Of a stretch of 6,291 nucleotides of DNA, positions 1 to 5,951 are shown piece after piece. The notes below the pieces were generated by a model. It saw nothing but the letters and a program-made list of their open reading frames with translations. It was not told the DNA's origin and searched no databases. The stretch's first letter is position 1; the number at the start of each line of letters is the position of its first letter. The position numbers and the translations under genes are program-made. This stretch comes from Parvicella sp963922585 (GTDB taxonomy: Bacteria > Bacteroidota > Bacteroidia > Flavobacteriales_D > Parvicellaceae), in NCBI GenBank assembly GCA_963922585.1, contig CAWUIK010000120.1:1-6291 (forward strand), in the 5' to 3' direction.

Positions 1-1199
1 GAGGTGGAGTTGCTATTTCAATTACCTCTTCAGTTTCTAATGAAACTTGTTTAAGTGGTAATGGATCAATTACTGCAAATGTAACAGGTGGTACTTCTCC
101 TTATTCGTATACTTTAAATGGGGGTACTTCACAATCAACTCCAGTTTTTTCTGGATTAAGTGCAGGATCATATTTAGTTGCGGTATCTGACGCTAATGGA
201 TGTTCAGCCAATACATCAACTATTGTAACTAATACAGGTGGGTTTACCTTAAATGTTAATCCTTCTTCAGGTCAAACAATTTGTGCTGGTAACACTGCTA
301 ATATTAGCGCTAGTGGAGCAGGTGTAGGTGCAACTTATACTTGGGATCAAGGTCTTCCTGTAGGTGCCTCACACAATGTGAGTCCATCTGTTACAACTAC
401 ATATAATGTTGTAGCACAAGATGCTCAAGGTTGTTCAGCAACAGGTTCTACAACTATCACGGTACAAACAATACCTACAATTACAGTAATTCCTGTAAAC
501 CCATCAATTTGTAGTGGAGAATCTGTTGATTTAACAGCCACAGGAGCACAAACCTATGTTTGGAATACTGGTCAAACTACTTCTACTATAAGTGTTTCAC
601 CAACTACTCAGACAACATACACTGTTATTGGTCAAAATGGGTCATGTTCAGGTTCGCCTGTTCAAGTTACTGTAGCTGTAGCTCCTTCTCCAACAGTAAA
701 TGCTAACTCTGATGTAATTAACATACCTGTAGGAGGAACAGTTAATTTTAATAATGCTGGTTCTAATGCTACATCTTATGTTTGGAACTTTGGCGATGGA
801 CAAACTTCTACTACTGGTTTTGTGGCTCATACTTACAATGTTCAAGGTGTTTATACAGTTACACTTACTGGAACAATTGGAAATTGTAGTGCTACAGATG
901 TAATTACAATTAATGTTGGTGTAGTTGGAGTGGATAATGTTGATTTAGATCAATCAGTTACGCTTTACCCAAATCCAAATAATGGATTGTTTAACTTAAA
1001 ATTAGAATTTAATCAAACTCAAGATGCTGAAATTACATTGTTCACATCTCTTGGTCAAATTGTTGACTATAGAAGATTAGAAAATGTTGATGGTCAGGTT
1101 GAAATTTTTGATATTTCAAATTTATCTAATGGTGTTTACTTTGTAAATGTTAAAACTAGAGACGGGATAGTTTCTAAAAGATTTATTCTCTCTAAGTAA
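1..1199 (+). CDS. T9SS-sorted multi-domain surface/adhesin-like protein (3' part, 5' end outside window)
   Basis: The reading frame is open from the left edge (first full codon at base 3) to TAA at 1197-1199, giving 398 visible residues, so this is a fragment of a larger protein. Visible domains in order: a SprB-type repeat (about residues 8-77, with GNGSITANVTGG, GLSAGSYLVAVSDANGC); two related Ig-like units (about 81-155 and 156-226, each with a C-x-G motif, TYxW or YVW, and VSPxxxTTY); a PKD domain (about 227-305, with YVWNFGDG and HTYNVQGVYTVTLT); and a T9SS type A sorting domain (about 319-398, with YPNPNNGLF, LSNGVYFVNV and the basic end KRFILSK). In this family the C-terminal domain directs export through the T9SS and is normally cleaved during surface attachment or release. 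The extracellular location is therefore well supported, while binding target and function are unknown. Cysteines recur about once or twice per repeat. A terminator follows 28 bases after the stop, so it is the last gene of its unit. Confidence 0.9.
   Translation, partial: GGVAISITSSVSNETCLSGNGSITANVTGGTSPYSYTLNGGTSQSTPVFSGLSAGSYLVAVSDANGCSANTSTIVTNTGGFTLNVNPSSGQTICAGNTANISASGAGVGATYTWDQGLPVGASHNVSPSVTTTYNVVAQDAQGCSATGSTTITVQTIPTITVIPVNPSICSGESVDLTATGAQTYVWNTGQTTSTISVSPTTQTTYTVIGQNGSCSGSPVQVTVAVAPSPTVNANSDVINIPVGGTVNFNNAGSNATSYVWNFGDGQTSTTGFVAHTYNVQGVYTVTLTGTIGNCSATDVITINVGVVGVDNVDLDQSVTLYPNPNNGLFNLKLEFNQTQDAEITLFTSLGQIVDYRRLENVDGQVEIFDISNLSNGVYFVNVKTRDGIVSKRFILSK
243..680 (+). repeat. Two tandem Ig-like repeat units within the surface protein
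   Basis: The two translated units (243-467 and 468-680) align with each other. Both have an I-C-(A/S)-G motif, then a hydrophobic strand ending A-(S/T)-G-A, a TYTW/TYVW core, a V-S-P-(S/T) turn, TTYxV, a second cysteine and a closing TVxV strand. The units have diverged in DNA sequence, so this is an old domain duplication rather than a recent tandem repeat. More copies probably lie upstream, outside the window. Confidence 0.65.
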
Positions 1200-1227
1200 A
1201 AAAATAGATAAATAATATTCATTATAT

Positions 1228-1263
1228 ATGGGGTGATTGAAATTTTTCAATCACCCCATTTTT
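1228..1263 (+). terminator. Intrinsic terminator after the surface protein gene
   Basis: A perfect inverted repeat has arms 1228-1242 and 1245-1259 (core GGGGTGATTGAAA against TTTCAATCACCCC). The innermost A-T pairs probably open to form the loop. A T-rich stretch (1259-1263) follows. The stem has four consecutive G-C pairs at its base. The hairpin is nearly symmetric but lacks a long T tract on the opposite strand, so it is best read as a + strand terminator separating the surface protein gene from the menaquinone operon. Confidence 0.9.
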
Positions 1264-1266
1264 ATA

Positions 1267-1295
1267 TTTGTAAAACAAAAAATAGTGTACTTTTG
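1267..1295 (+). promoter_or_regulatory. Bacteroidota-type promoter of the menaquinone operon
   Basis: TTTG at 1267-1270 lies 17 bases before TACTTTTG at 1288-1295, a full match to the TAnnTTTG -7 element read by the primary sigma factor of this phylum. Transcription would start near 1300-1303, giving a leader of about 25 bases before the ATG at 1327. It lies directly after a terminator and before three closely packed genes, as expected for an operon promoter. Confidence 0.7.
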
Positions 1296-1326
1296 TTATA
1301 CTTATTGAATTCAAAACAATTTTTTG

Positions 1327-1743
1327 ATGATTCCAGAGAATATAGATATAAAAGCCATTAATAAACTAAATGAAGGGACTTTAATGCAAAGTTTAGGTAT
1401 TGAGTTTACAGAATTTGGAAAAGATTTTGTAATTGCTAAAATGCCTGTTGATGAAAGGACTTTTCAACCTTTTGGGTTATTACATGGAGGCGCTAATTTA
1501 GCATTGGCAGAAACTTTGGGTAGTGTAGGAACACATCTGATGATTAATAAAAATCAAATGGGTGTTTGTATTGAAATAAACGCAAATCATGTCGGTTCAG
1601 TGATGGAAGGAGTTGTAATTGGAAAAGCAAAATTGATTCATAAAGGAAAATCGACTCATGTATGGATAATTGATATTAAAGATCAAAATCAAAAGTTGAT
1701 TTCAACTGCCAGAATGACTATGATGTTAATCGATAGAAAATAG
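1327..1743 (+). CDS. menI: Hotdog-fold acyl-CoA thioesterase, probable 1,4-dihydroxy-2-naphthoyl-CoA hydrolase
   Basis: A 138-residue single hotdog-domain protein of the PaaI/EntH-YdiI type. The diagnostic segment is Q47-P-F-G-L-L-H53-G-G followed by E62 (in LALAETLGS). These match the catalytic Gln, His and Glu of the EntH/YdiI group in order and spacing. I chose ATG 1327; a TTG immediately upstream (1324) would only add one residue. No Shine-Dalgarno is visible, which is normal in this phylum. The next gene, menF, begins 4 bases after the stop, and menD follows. That context makes DHNA-CoA, the menaquinone intermediate hydrolysed after MenB, the most likely substrate. Hotdog thioesterases are promiscuous, so sequence alone would only support a general acyl-CoA thioesterase. 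The symbol is an inference from context. The enzyme is probably cytoplasmic, with no signal peptide or membrane segment visible. Confidence 0.85.
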   Translation: MIPENIDIKAINKLNEGTLMQSLGIEFTEFGKDFVIAKMPVDERTFQPFGLLHGGANLALAETLGSVGTHLMINKNQMGVCIEINANHVGSVMEGVVIGKAKLIHKGKSTHVWIIDIKDQNQKLISTARMTMMLIDRK

Positions 1744-1747
1744 AAAC

Positions 1748-2743
1748 ATGAGTAAAGGCTTTGTATATTATCAATTACCAAATTCTTCAAATATTATTGG
1801 TATTTCTGGAGCATGGAGAATTGTAGAAAAGTTTGAGGATGTAAAATCTGGGTTTATTACTACAACTTTCAATAAAGATAAAATTTACAATCTTAAAGAG
1901 CCTAAAGAAATATCATTTAGTGCTTTTGATTTTTTATTACCAGATGACCAATTACAAAACTTTGAAATTTCAAAAAAAGAATATCTTCAAATCATAGAAG
2001 ATGCAAAGTCTTTTTGCGAATCGATTAATGGAAAAGTGGTAGTTTCAAGAGTTAAGAAAAAAGAAATTTCTGACGATTTTGATATTAAAGAAATATTCTT
2101 AAAACTGTGCGCGAAATATCAACATTCTTATAATTATCTATGTTATATCCCACAAGAGGGAATGTGGATGGGAGCTAGTCCAGAAAAATTACTTTTTGGA
2201 GATGTGAATATGTTGAAATTAATTTCTCTTGCTGGAAGCAAAGACGATAGTCAAGATATCATTTGGAGCGAAAAAGAAAATTTTGAACAGCGGCTCGTTA
2301 CTGATGCTATAGAAAAAATACTTTTAGATTTAGATTTAAATTACAAAAAAGGGACTGCCAAAACCATCAAAGCAGGCAATATGTTTCATCTAGAAACTGA
2401 GTTTGAAGTGTCTAATTGTAACGATTTTGTATCATTAGCAAATAAACTTCATCCTACTCCTGCAGTCTCTGGGTTTCCTAGAAACAATGCATTGGATTTT
2501 ATTTTCAAGAACGAAAAACACCAAAGAAATTTATATGCAGGGATAATTGGTAACTTAGCAAAAGATAATGTTCAACTGTTTGTAAATTTAAGATGTGCTA
2601 AAATTTCCAAAAGACATATTGAACTTTATATTGGAGGAGGAATTACCTCTGATTCTGATGCTGTATCAGAATGGAACGAAACGGAATTTAAATCAAACAC
2701 TTTGTTGTCAGTATTAGAAAATAAAAAGAACTTTGTAGGGTGA
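1748..2743 (+). CDS. menF: Isochorismate synthase (chorismate-binding enzyme), compact form
   Basis: A 331-residue chorismate-utilising enzyme, predicted to convert chorismate to isochorismate, the first committed step towards menaquinone. Family motifs appear in order: GASPEKLL (142-149), SLAGS (160-164), SEKENFEQRLV (174-184, aligned with the EK..xEH.LV segment holding an Mg-binding Glu, here E180), HLETEFE (214-220), LHPTPAVSGFPR (234-245), an R260-NLYAGIIG segment, LRCAKI (281-286), GGGIT (296-300) and EWNETEFK (308-315) with the C-terminal acidic Mg ligands. LAGS and SGFP resemble EntC/MenF-type enzymes more than anthranilate synthase. The protein is about 100 residues shorter than E. 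coli MenF, mostly at the N-terminus and between SLAGS and SEK. The His usually after the Mg-binding Glu is Gln181 here. ATG 1748 lies 4 bases after the thioesterase stop without a Shine-Dalgarno. Its place before menD favours menaquinone over siderophore synthesis. Confidence 0.92.
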   Translation: MSKGFVYYQLPNSSNIIGISGAWRIVEKFEDVKSGFITTTFNKDKIYNLKEPKEISFSAFDFLLPDDQLQNFEISKKEYLQIIEDAKSFCESINGKVVVSRVKKKEISDDFDIKEIFLKLCAKYQHSYNYLCYIPQEGMWMGASPEKLLFGDVNMLKLISLAGSKDDSQDIIWSEKENFEQRLVTDAIEKILLDLDLNYKKGTAKTIKAGNMFHLETEFEVSNCNDFVSLANKLHPTPAVSGFPRNNALDFIFKNEKHQRNLYAGIIGNLAKDNVQLFVNLRCAKISKRHIELYIGGGITSDSDAVSEWNETEFKSNTLLSVLENKKNFVG

Positions 2744-4413
2744 TATCAAATAAGATAACGGTTCAATATTTACTAAAGTTTTGTAAGGATTTACAGATCA
2801 AGAATTGGGTGCTCTCTCCAGGTTCTAGAAACGCACCTATTACATTAACTCTTGGAAATGATTCATCCTTTAATTGTGAATCTATAGTTGATGAAAGATC
2901 AGCGGCATTTATCGCTTTAGGTATGTCAATAGCATCTAATAGTGTTACAGCTATAAGTTGTACCTCTGGTTCTGCAGCTTTGAATTATGCACCTGCTATT
3001 TCAGAAGCTTTTTATCAAAATATTCCCTTATTTATAGTTACTTCCGACAGGCCTCAAAAATGGATTGGAAATGGTGAAGGTCAATGTATCAATCAAATAG
3101 AAGTATATAAAAACTTCGTTAAAAATAGTTACCATATCGATGAAGATGTTCCAGAAAATCAAATTATACAAATTTTTGAAAGTATAAAATCTGATTTATT
3201 TAAAGATATTAAAGGCCCTGTACATCTGAATCTTGCTTTTGAAGAACCTTTGTATGAAACAACAGACTCATTCAAATTAACTCATGATTTTAACCTCAAT
3301 ATCGATAAAGAACCTCAAGAAGTTCAAATCGATTTTGATATATTATCTAATAAATGGAATCAATACTCCAAAGTGATGATTTTGTGTGGGCAGATGGATA
3401 AAGACGAAAAGTTGTTATTTTTACTAAAAGAATTAAATCAAGACCCAAAAGTTGTAGTTTTAACAGAATCTCTCTCAAATGTTTCAGATTTCTTTTTTAT
3501 TAATTGTATTGACAGAACATTAGCAAATATAACAGATGATGAAAAATTTGCTCCAGAATTGGTAATAACTATCGGGGGAGCGATTATTTCTAAAAAAATA
3601 AAACAATATTTAAGAAATGTCAAAAATCTTGAACATTGGCAAGTTTCTGCAACTAGACACTCAGAAAATGTTTTTGAAAGCCTAACACATTTTATTAATA
3701 TTTCTGAAAGCGATTTTTTTAGAAAAATGATAGCAAAAAATGATTTTGAAAACGAATCATTGTTTAGCAATTATTGGATGCAAGCATCTAGAAGTTCAGA
3801 AAATGAACATGATAAAAATATTTCGAATTTCCCTTGGTCTGATTTAAAAGCGTTTCAATTAATCAATGATTTTTTACCTGAAGAGAGCGTTTTTCATCTT
3901 GGTAATAGTAGCCCTGTGAGATATGTACAATTATTTAATCCAATATCATCAGTTAATTATCAAGGAAATCGTGGTGTAAGTGGAATAGACGGATGTAGTT
4001 CAACTGCTTTGGGATATAGCTTAGCCTCCAATCAATTAAATGTTTTAGTTTCTGGAGATTTAAGTTTTGTTTATGATATCAATGCTTTTTGGAATCATTT
4101 AGACAAATTGAAATTAAAAATTATCATTATTAATAATGGGGGAGGGGGCATCTTTAGAATCATTCCTGGACCAAAATCAACTCAGTTATTAGAATCAAGG
4201 TTTGAAGTTGGAAACGCATCAAATATTAAAAGTCTTTGCAAAGCATATCAATTAAACTATTTTTCAGTAAATTCTGAAGAAGCCTTGGAAGATATCTTAA
4301 GTACCTTTTTCATTCAAGATTCACAAACTGCTGATGTGCTAGAAATTTTCACTCCTAATTCATTAAACGATGAAGTTTTAAATGATTATTTCAAGAAGTT
4401 GAAAGTAATATAG
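2740..4413 (+). CDS. menD: 2-succinyl-5-enolpyruvyl-6-hydroxy-3-cyclohexene-1-carboxylate synthase (MenD)
   Basis: Thiamine-diphosphate enzyme that decarboxylates 2-oxoglutarate and adds the resulting succinic semialdehyde unit to isochorismate, the MenF product. At 557 residues it matches the usual length (E. coli about 556). The N-terminal Pyr domain shows SPGSRNAPI (26-34), DERSAAF (51-57) with the cofactor-activating Glu at E52, TSGSAA (75-80), TSDRP (101-105) and an N118-Q119 pair. The C-terminal PP domain shows GNSSPVRY (388-395), NRGVSGIDGCSSTALG (410-425) and the thiamine diphosphate/Mg motif from GDLSF (439-443) to NN (465-466), followed by GGGGIFR. The start is GTG 2740, whose last two bases are the first two of the menF TGA stop (a GTGA overlap). 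No ATG occurs nearby in frame and SPGSR sits at the usual distance, so GTG is well supported. The overlap suggests coupled translation with menF. No hairpin terminator follows, only T-rich sequence. menB, menC and menE are not adjacent. Confidence 0.96.
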   Translation: MISNKITVQYLLKFCKDLQIKNWVLSPGSRNAPITLTLGNDSSFNCESIVDERSAAFIALGMSIASNSVTAISCTSGSAALNYAPAISEAFYQNIPLFIVTSDRPQKWIGNGEGQCINQIEVYKNFVKNSYHIDEDVPENQIIQIFESIKSDLFKDIKGPVHLNLAFEEPLYETTDSFKLTHDFNLNIDKEPQEVQIDFDILSNKWNQYSKVMILCGQMDKDEKLLFLLKELNQDPKVVVLTESLSNVSDFFFINCIDRTLANITDDEKFAPELVITIGGAIISKKIKQYLRNVKNLEHWQVSATRHSENVFESLTHFINISESDFFRKMIAKNDFENESLFSNYWMQASRSSENEHDKNISNFPWSDLKAFQLINDFLPEESVFHLGNSSPVRYVQLFNPISSVNYQGNRGVSGIDGCSSTALGYSLASNQLNVLVSGDLSFVYDINAFWNHLDKLKLKIIIINNGGGGIFRIIPGPKSTQLLESRFEVGNASNIKSLCKAYQLNYFSVNSEEALEDILSTFFIQDSQTADVLEIFTPNSLNDEVLNDYFKKLKVI

Positions 4414-4476
4414 CAAATATTATAATGGTTAAGATTTATTAAATTGATGTTTTTTTTTATTTTTTTTATTCAAAAA
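4414..4476 (+). other. menD-rpsU gap: T-rich tract in UP-element position
   Basis: This stretch between the menD stop and the rpsU promoter has no gene and no GC-rich hairpin. It holds two T runs, 4450-4458 and 4460-4467, separated by a single A. Given a predicted rpsU start near 4512, they fall at about -62 to -45, where AT-rich UP elements usually stimulate ribosomal promoters. They might also help end menD transcription, but without a stem this is weak. Confidence 0.4.
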
Positions 4477-4506
4477 TTGTTTGTGTATAAAAAAGTTGTA
4501 TATTTG
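4477..4506 (+). promoter_or_regulatory. Promoter of rpsU
   Basis: TTG at 4477-4479, a 19-base spacer and TATATTTG at 4499-4506 match the Bacteroidota TTG/TAnnTTTG consensus fully. The sequence continues CAG, as TTTGCA does at the two tRNA promoters here. The predicted start is near 4511-4513, giving a leader of about 28 bases before the ATG at 4540. Confidence 0.8.
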
Positions 4507-4539
4507 CAGCCCAATTAAAAACGAGATAACATTTATAAT

Positions 4540-4731
4540 ATGCTAGTAATTACAGTAAAAGAAGGAGAATCAATAGAAAGAGCTCTTAAAAAGTATAAAA
4601 AGAAATTCGACAGAACTAAAGTAATTAGACACTTAAGAGAGCGTCAACAATTTGACAAACCTTCTGTTGTAAGAAGAGCAGAAATAATCAAAGCTAAATA
4701 CATTCAAAAAATGAGAGAAAGAGAAATCTAA
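4540..4731 (+). CDS. rpsU: 30S ribosomal protein bS21
   Basis: A 63-residue, very basic bS21 protein. The N-terminus MLVITVKEGESIERALKKYKK, the middle RxLRERQQFDKPS and the VVRRAEI segment are typical of Bacteroidota homologues. bS21 sits on the 30S platform near the 3' end of 16S rRNA. In Flavobacterium it forms, with bS18 and bS6, a pocket that hides the anti-Shine-Dalgarno; from memory, a tyrosine at position 54 contributes, and Tyr54 is present here (KAKY). ATG 4540 matches the family start. The leader between the predicted transcription start and the ATG has no strong Shine-Dalgarno; the nearest purine group (GAGAT, near 4523) is poor. An AAGGAG occurs inside the coding sequence (4562-4567), explained by the Lys-Glu-Gly-Glu codons. 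The gene has its own promoter and terminator. Confidence 0.97.
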   Translation: MLVITVKEGESIERALKKYKKKFDRTKVIRHLRERQQFDKPSVVRRAEIIKAKYIQKMREREI

Positions 4732-4765
4732 TCTTGTTTTAGAAACTTTATCTTAAGATATTCGT

Positions 4766-4798
4766 AAAGGGAAATTGACTTGTCAGTTTCCCTTTTTT
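4766..4798 (+). terminator. Intrinsic terminator after rpsU
   Basis: Arms 4766-4779 (AAAGGGAAATTGAC) and 4782-4795 (GTCAGTTTCCCTTT) pair over 14 positions with one T-G wobble. The innermost pairs probably open to form the loop. A run of six T (4793-4798) ends the element. It lies 34 bases after the rpsU stop and ends 9 bases before the recombinase ATG at 4808. Confidence 0.9.
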
Positions 4799-4807
4799 AT
4801 TTCTACT

Positions 4808-5689
4808 ATGAAGCATAAATTTATTGAATACCTAACTTTTGAAAAACGATTTTCAGTTCATTCCATCAAAGCTTATGAAACAGATATAGACCAATACTTT
4901 AAATTTATTAGCGATACCTTTCATGAAGAAATAGAAAACGCAACTCATTTTCAAGTGCGTTCTTGGGTTGTGCACCTAAAAGAAAAAGCATTGAATCATA
5001 AAACAATTCATAGAAAAGTTAGTAGTATAAGTTCTCTATATAAGTATCTATTGAGAAATAAAATCGTAACATCAAATCCTGCCTCAAAATTAAAACTACC
5101 AAAAATTGAAAAAAGATTACCTCAGTATTTCAAAAATGCAGATTTAGAAGGTTTAATAAATTTTAACTTTAGCACAATAAATGATTTCTCGACTTATAGA
5201 GATCATTTGATTGTGGTGCTTTTTTTTGCTACAGGTATAAGAAGGTCTGAACTCATCAATTTGGAAACAAAAAACTACCAAACTGTTCAAATAAAAGTGC
5301 TAGGCAAAAGAAATAAGGAAAGAATTATTCCAATTCCTAAAGAAACAAGTTTAATTATTGAACAATATATTTCGATAATGAGAAATCAAGATTTTTCAGA
5401 AATTTCAGAATTTCTTTTTGTTTCAGATAAAGGAAAAAAAATGAATGATAAATATGTTTACAATGTGGTGACTAAATATTTTAACTCTGTAAAAACACTT
5501 AGTAAAAAAAGTCCACACGTTTTAAGACATACATTTGCAACTCAAATGTTGAACAATGGTGCAGATTTGAATTCAATCAAAGAATTGTTAGGTCATAGTA
5601 GTTTGGCTGCAACCCAAGTTTACACCCACAATCCTATTGAAAAGATAAAAAACATATATAAATCATCTCATCCAAGGAGTAATATTTAG
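4808..5689 (+). CDS. xerC: Tyrosine recombinase, XerC/XerD type
   Basis: A 293-residue site-specific tyrosine recombinase. Residues 1-85 form the SAM-like core-binding domain (FIEYLTFEKRFSVHSIKAYETDI), and about 105-293 the catalytic domain. All active-site residues are present: R145 (ATGIRRSEL), K167 (VLGKRNKER), H237 and R240 (HVLRH), H263 (LLGHSS) and the nucleophile Y272 (TQVYTH). The spacing from H237 to Y272 equals that of E. coli XerD, and the length is that of a chromosomal Xer protein, not a phage or transposon integrase. The likely role is resolving chromosome dimers at dif, but no dif-like site is seen. I chose ATG 4808; an in-frame TTG at 4775 lies inside the rpsU terminator stem and adds residues foreign to the family. 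No Shine-Dalgarno or clear promoter lies between the terminator and the ATG. XerC versus XerD is not settled by sequence. The rpsU-adjacent copy is usually the XerC-like one in this phylum, with xerD beside aroQ (from memory). Confidence 0.9.
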   Translation: MKHKFIEYLTFEKRFSVHSIKAYETDIDQYFKFISDTFHEEIENATHFQVRSWVVHLKEKALNHKTIHRKVSSISSLYKYLLRNKIVTSNPASKLKLPKIEKRLPQYFKNADLEGLINFNFSTINDFSTYRDHLIVVLFFATGIRRSELINLETKNYQTVQIKVLGKRNKERIIPIPKETSLIIEQYISIMRNQDFSEISEFLFVSDKGKKMNDKYVYNVVTKYFNSVKTLSKKSPHVLRHTFATQMLNNGADLNSIKELLGHSSLAATQVYTHNPIEKIKNIYKSSHPRSNI

Positions 5690-5869
5690 AAAAAATATAC
5701 AATATTTTATTTGTTTTAATTATTTAATTATCTGTTTTATTCAATTAAATTGAACTTCCTAAGAGTTTTTTTTTAATTACAAGAATTTTCAAAGTTATTG
5801 AAAAACAATAAATTATGTTTTAAGTCTTGTTTTTAAAGAAAAAAAAACAAGAAAAAAGCTAATAATTTA
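5690..5869. other. AT-rich intergenic region with no gene, several weak inverted repeats
   Basis: Both strands are full of stop codons and I see no coding sequence. Small inverted repeats occur: TTCAATT/AATTGAA around A5747 (5740-5754), TTTTCAA/TTGAAAA (5786-5792 and 5798-5804) and TCTTGTTTTT/AAAAACAAGA (5825-5834 and 5843-5852). None has the GC-rich stem of a standard terminator. A T run at 5766-5774 lies without a convincing stem before it. The A-rich part (5835-5857) sits upstream of the tRNA promoter, about -50 to -70, and may act as a UP-like element. Confidence 0.6.
5825..5852. repeat. 10-bp perfect inverted repeat upstream of the tRNA promoter
   Basis: The arms TCTTGTTTTT (5825-5834) and AAAAACAAGA (5843-5852) flank an 8-base A-rich loop. 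It is followed by A residues on + and by no T tract on the - strand, so it is not a typical terminator in either direction. It could be a weak 3' stem for the recombinase transcript, a protein-binding site or a by-product of A/T-rich composition. Confidence 0.45.
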
Positions 5870-5899
5870 TTGGAGAGTAAAAAAAAAGATATACATTTG
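5870..5899 (+). promoter_or_regulatory. Promoter of the tRNA-Thr/tRNA-Tyr unit
   Basis: TTG at 5870-5872, a 19-base spacer and TACATTTG at 5892-5899 fit the Bacteroidota consensus, followed by CAA as at the tRNA-Gly promoter. The spacer length equals that of the rpsU promoter. Transcription should begin near 5904-5907, leaving a precursor leader of about 46 bases before tRNA-Thr. Confidence 0.75.
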
Positions 5900-5951
5900 C
5901 AAACCAATTTTCAAAGAGACGTTAAATCTCTGTTAAATTTGGTAGTTAAAA

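Noticed and set aside
648..845. Minus-strand open frame of 65 codons within the surface protein gene
   Set aside because: It is fully covered by the repeat and PKD coding sequence on the + strand, its translation is low in recognisable features, and it has no promoter of its own. It is a shadow frame.
378..1199. GTG at 378 as the start of the T9SS-sorted protein
   Set aside because: The same frame is open back to the window edge and encodes a recognisable SprB repeat and the first half of an Ig-like unit. The GTG is an internal valine within that unit.
1263..1270. TATATTTG as a second -7 promoter element for the menaquinone operon
   Set aside because: It matches TAnnTTTG, but the only upstream TTG (1237-1239) is 23 bases away and inside the terminator stem. 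The TTTG here serves better as the -33 element of the promoter at 1267-1295. A minor start cannot be excluded.
1324..1326. TTG at 1324 as the thioesterase start
   Set aside because: It is directly followed by ATG 1327, which gives the expected catalytic residue numbering and is the better codon.
3438..3770. Minus-strand open frame of 110 codons within menD
   Set aside because: It is a shadow of the well-supported menD frame, with no family resemblance and no promoter signal.
4729..4736. TAATCTTG as a promoter for the recombinase gene
   Set aside because: It has one mismatch in the key TTTG, and transcription from it would still meet the terminator at 4766-4798.
4775..4807. In-frame TTG at 4775 as the recombinase start
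   Set aside because: It lies inside the rpsU terminator hairpin, and the 11 extra residues do not resemble Xer N-termini. ATG 4808 gives the normal length.
5690..5869. dif site, attachment site or integrated element next to the recombinase
   Set aside because: No 28-bp dif-like arrangement, target duplication or foreign gene is present. The recombinase is of chromosomal Xer type in a conserved housekeeping setting.
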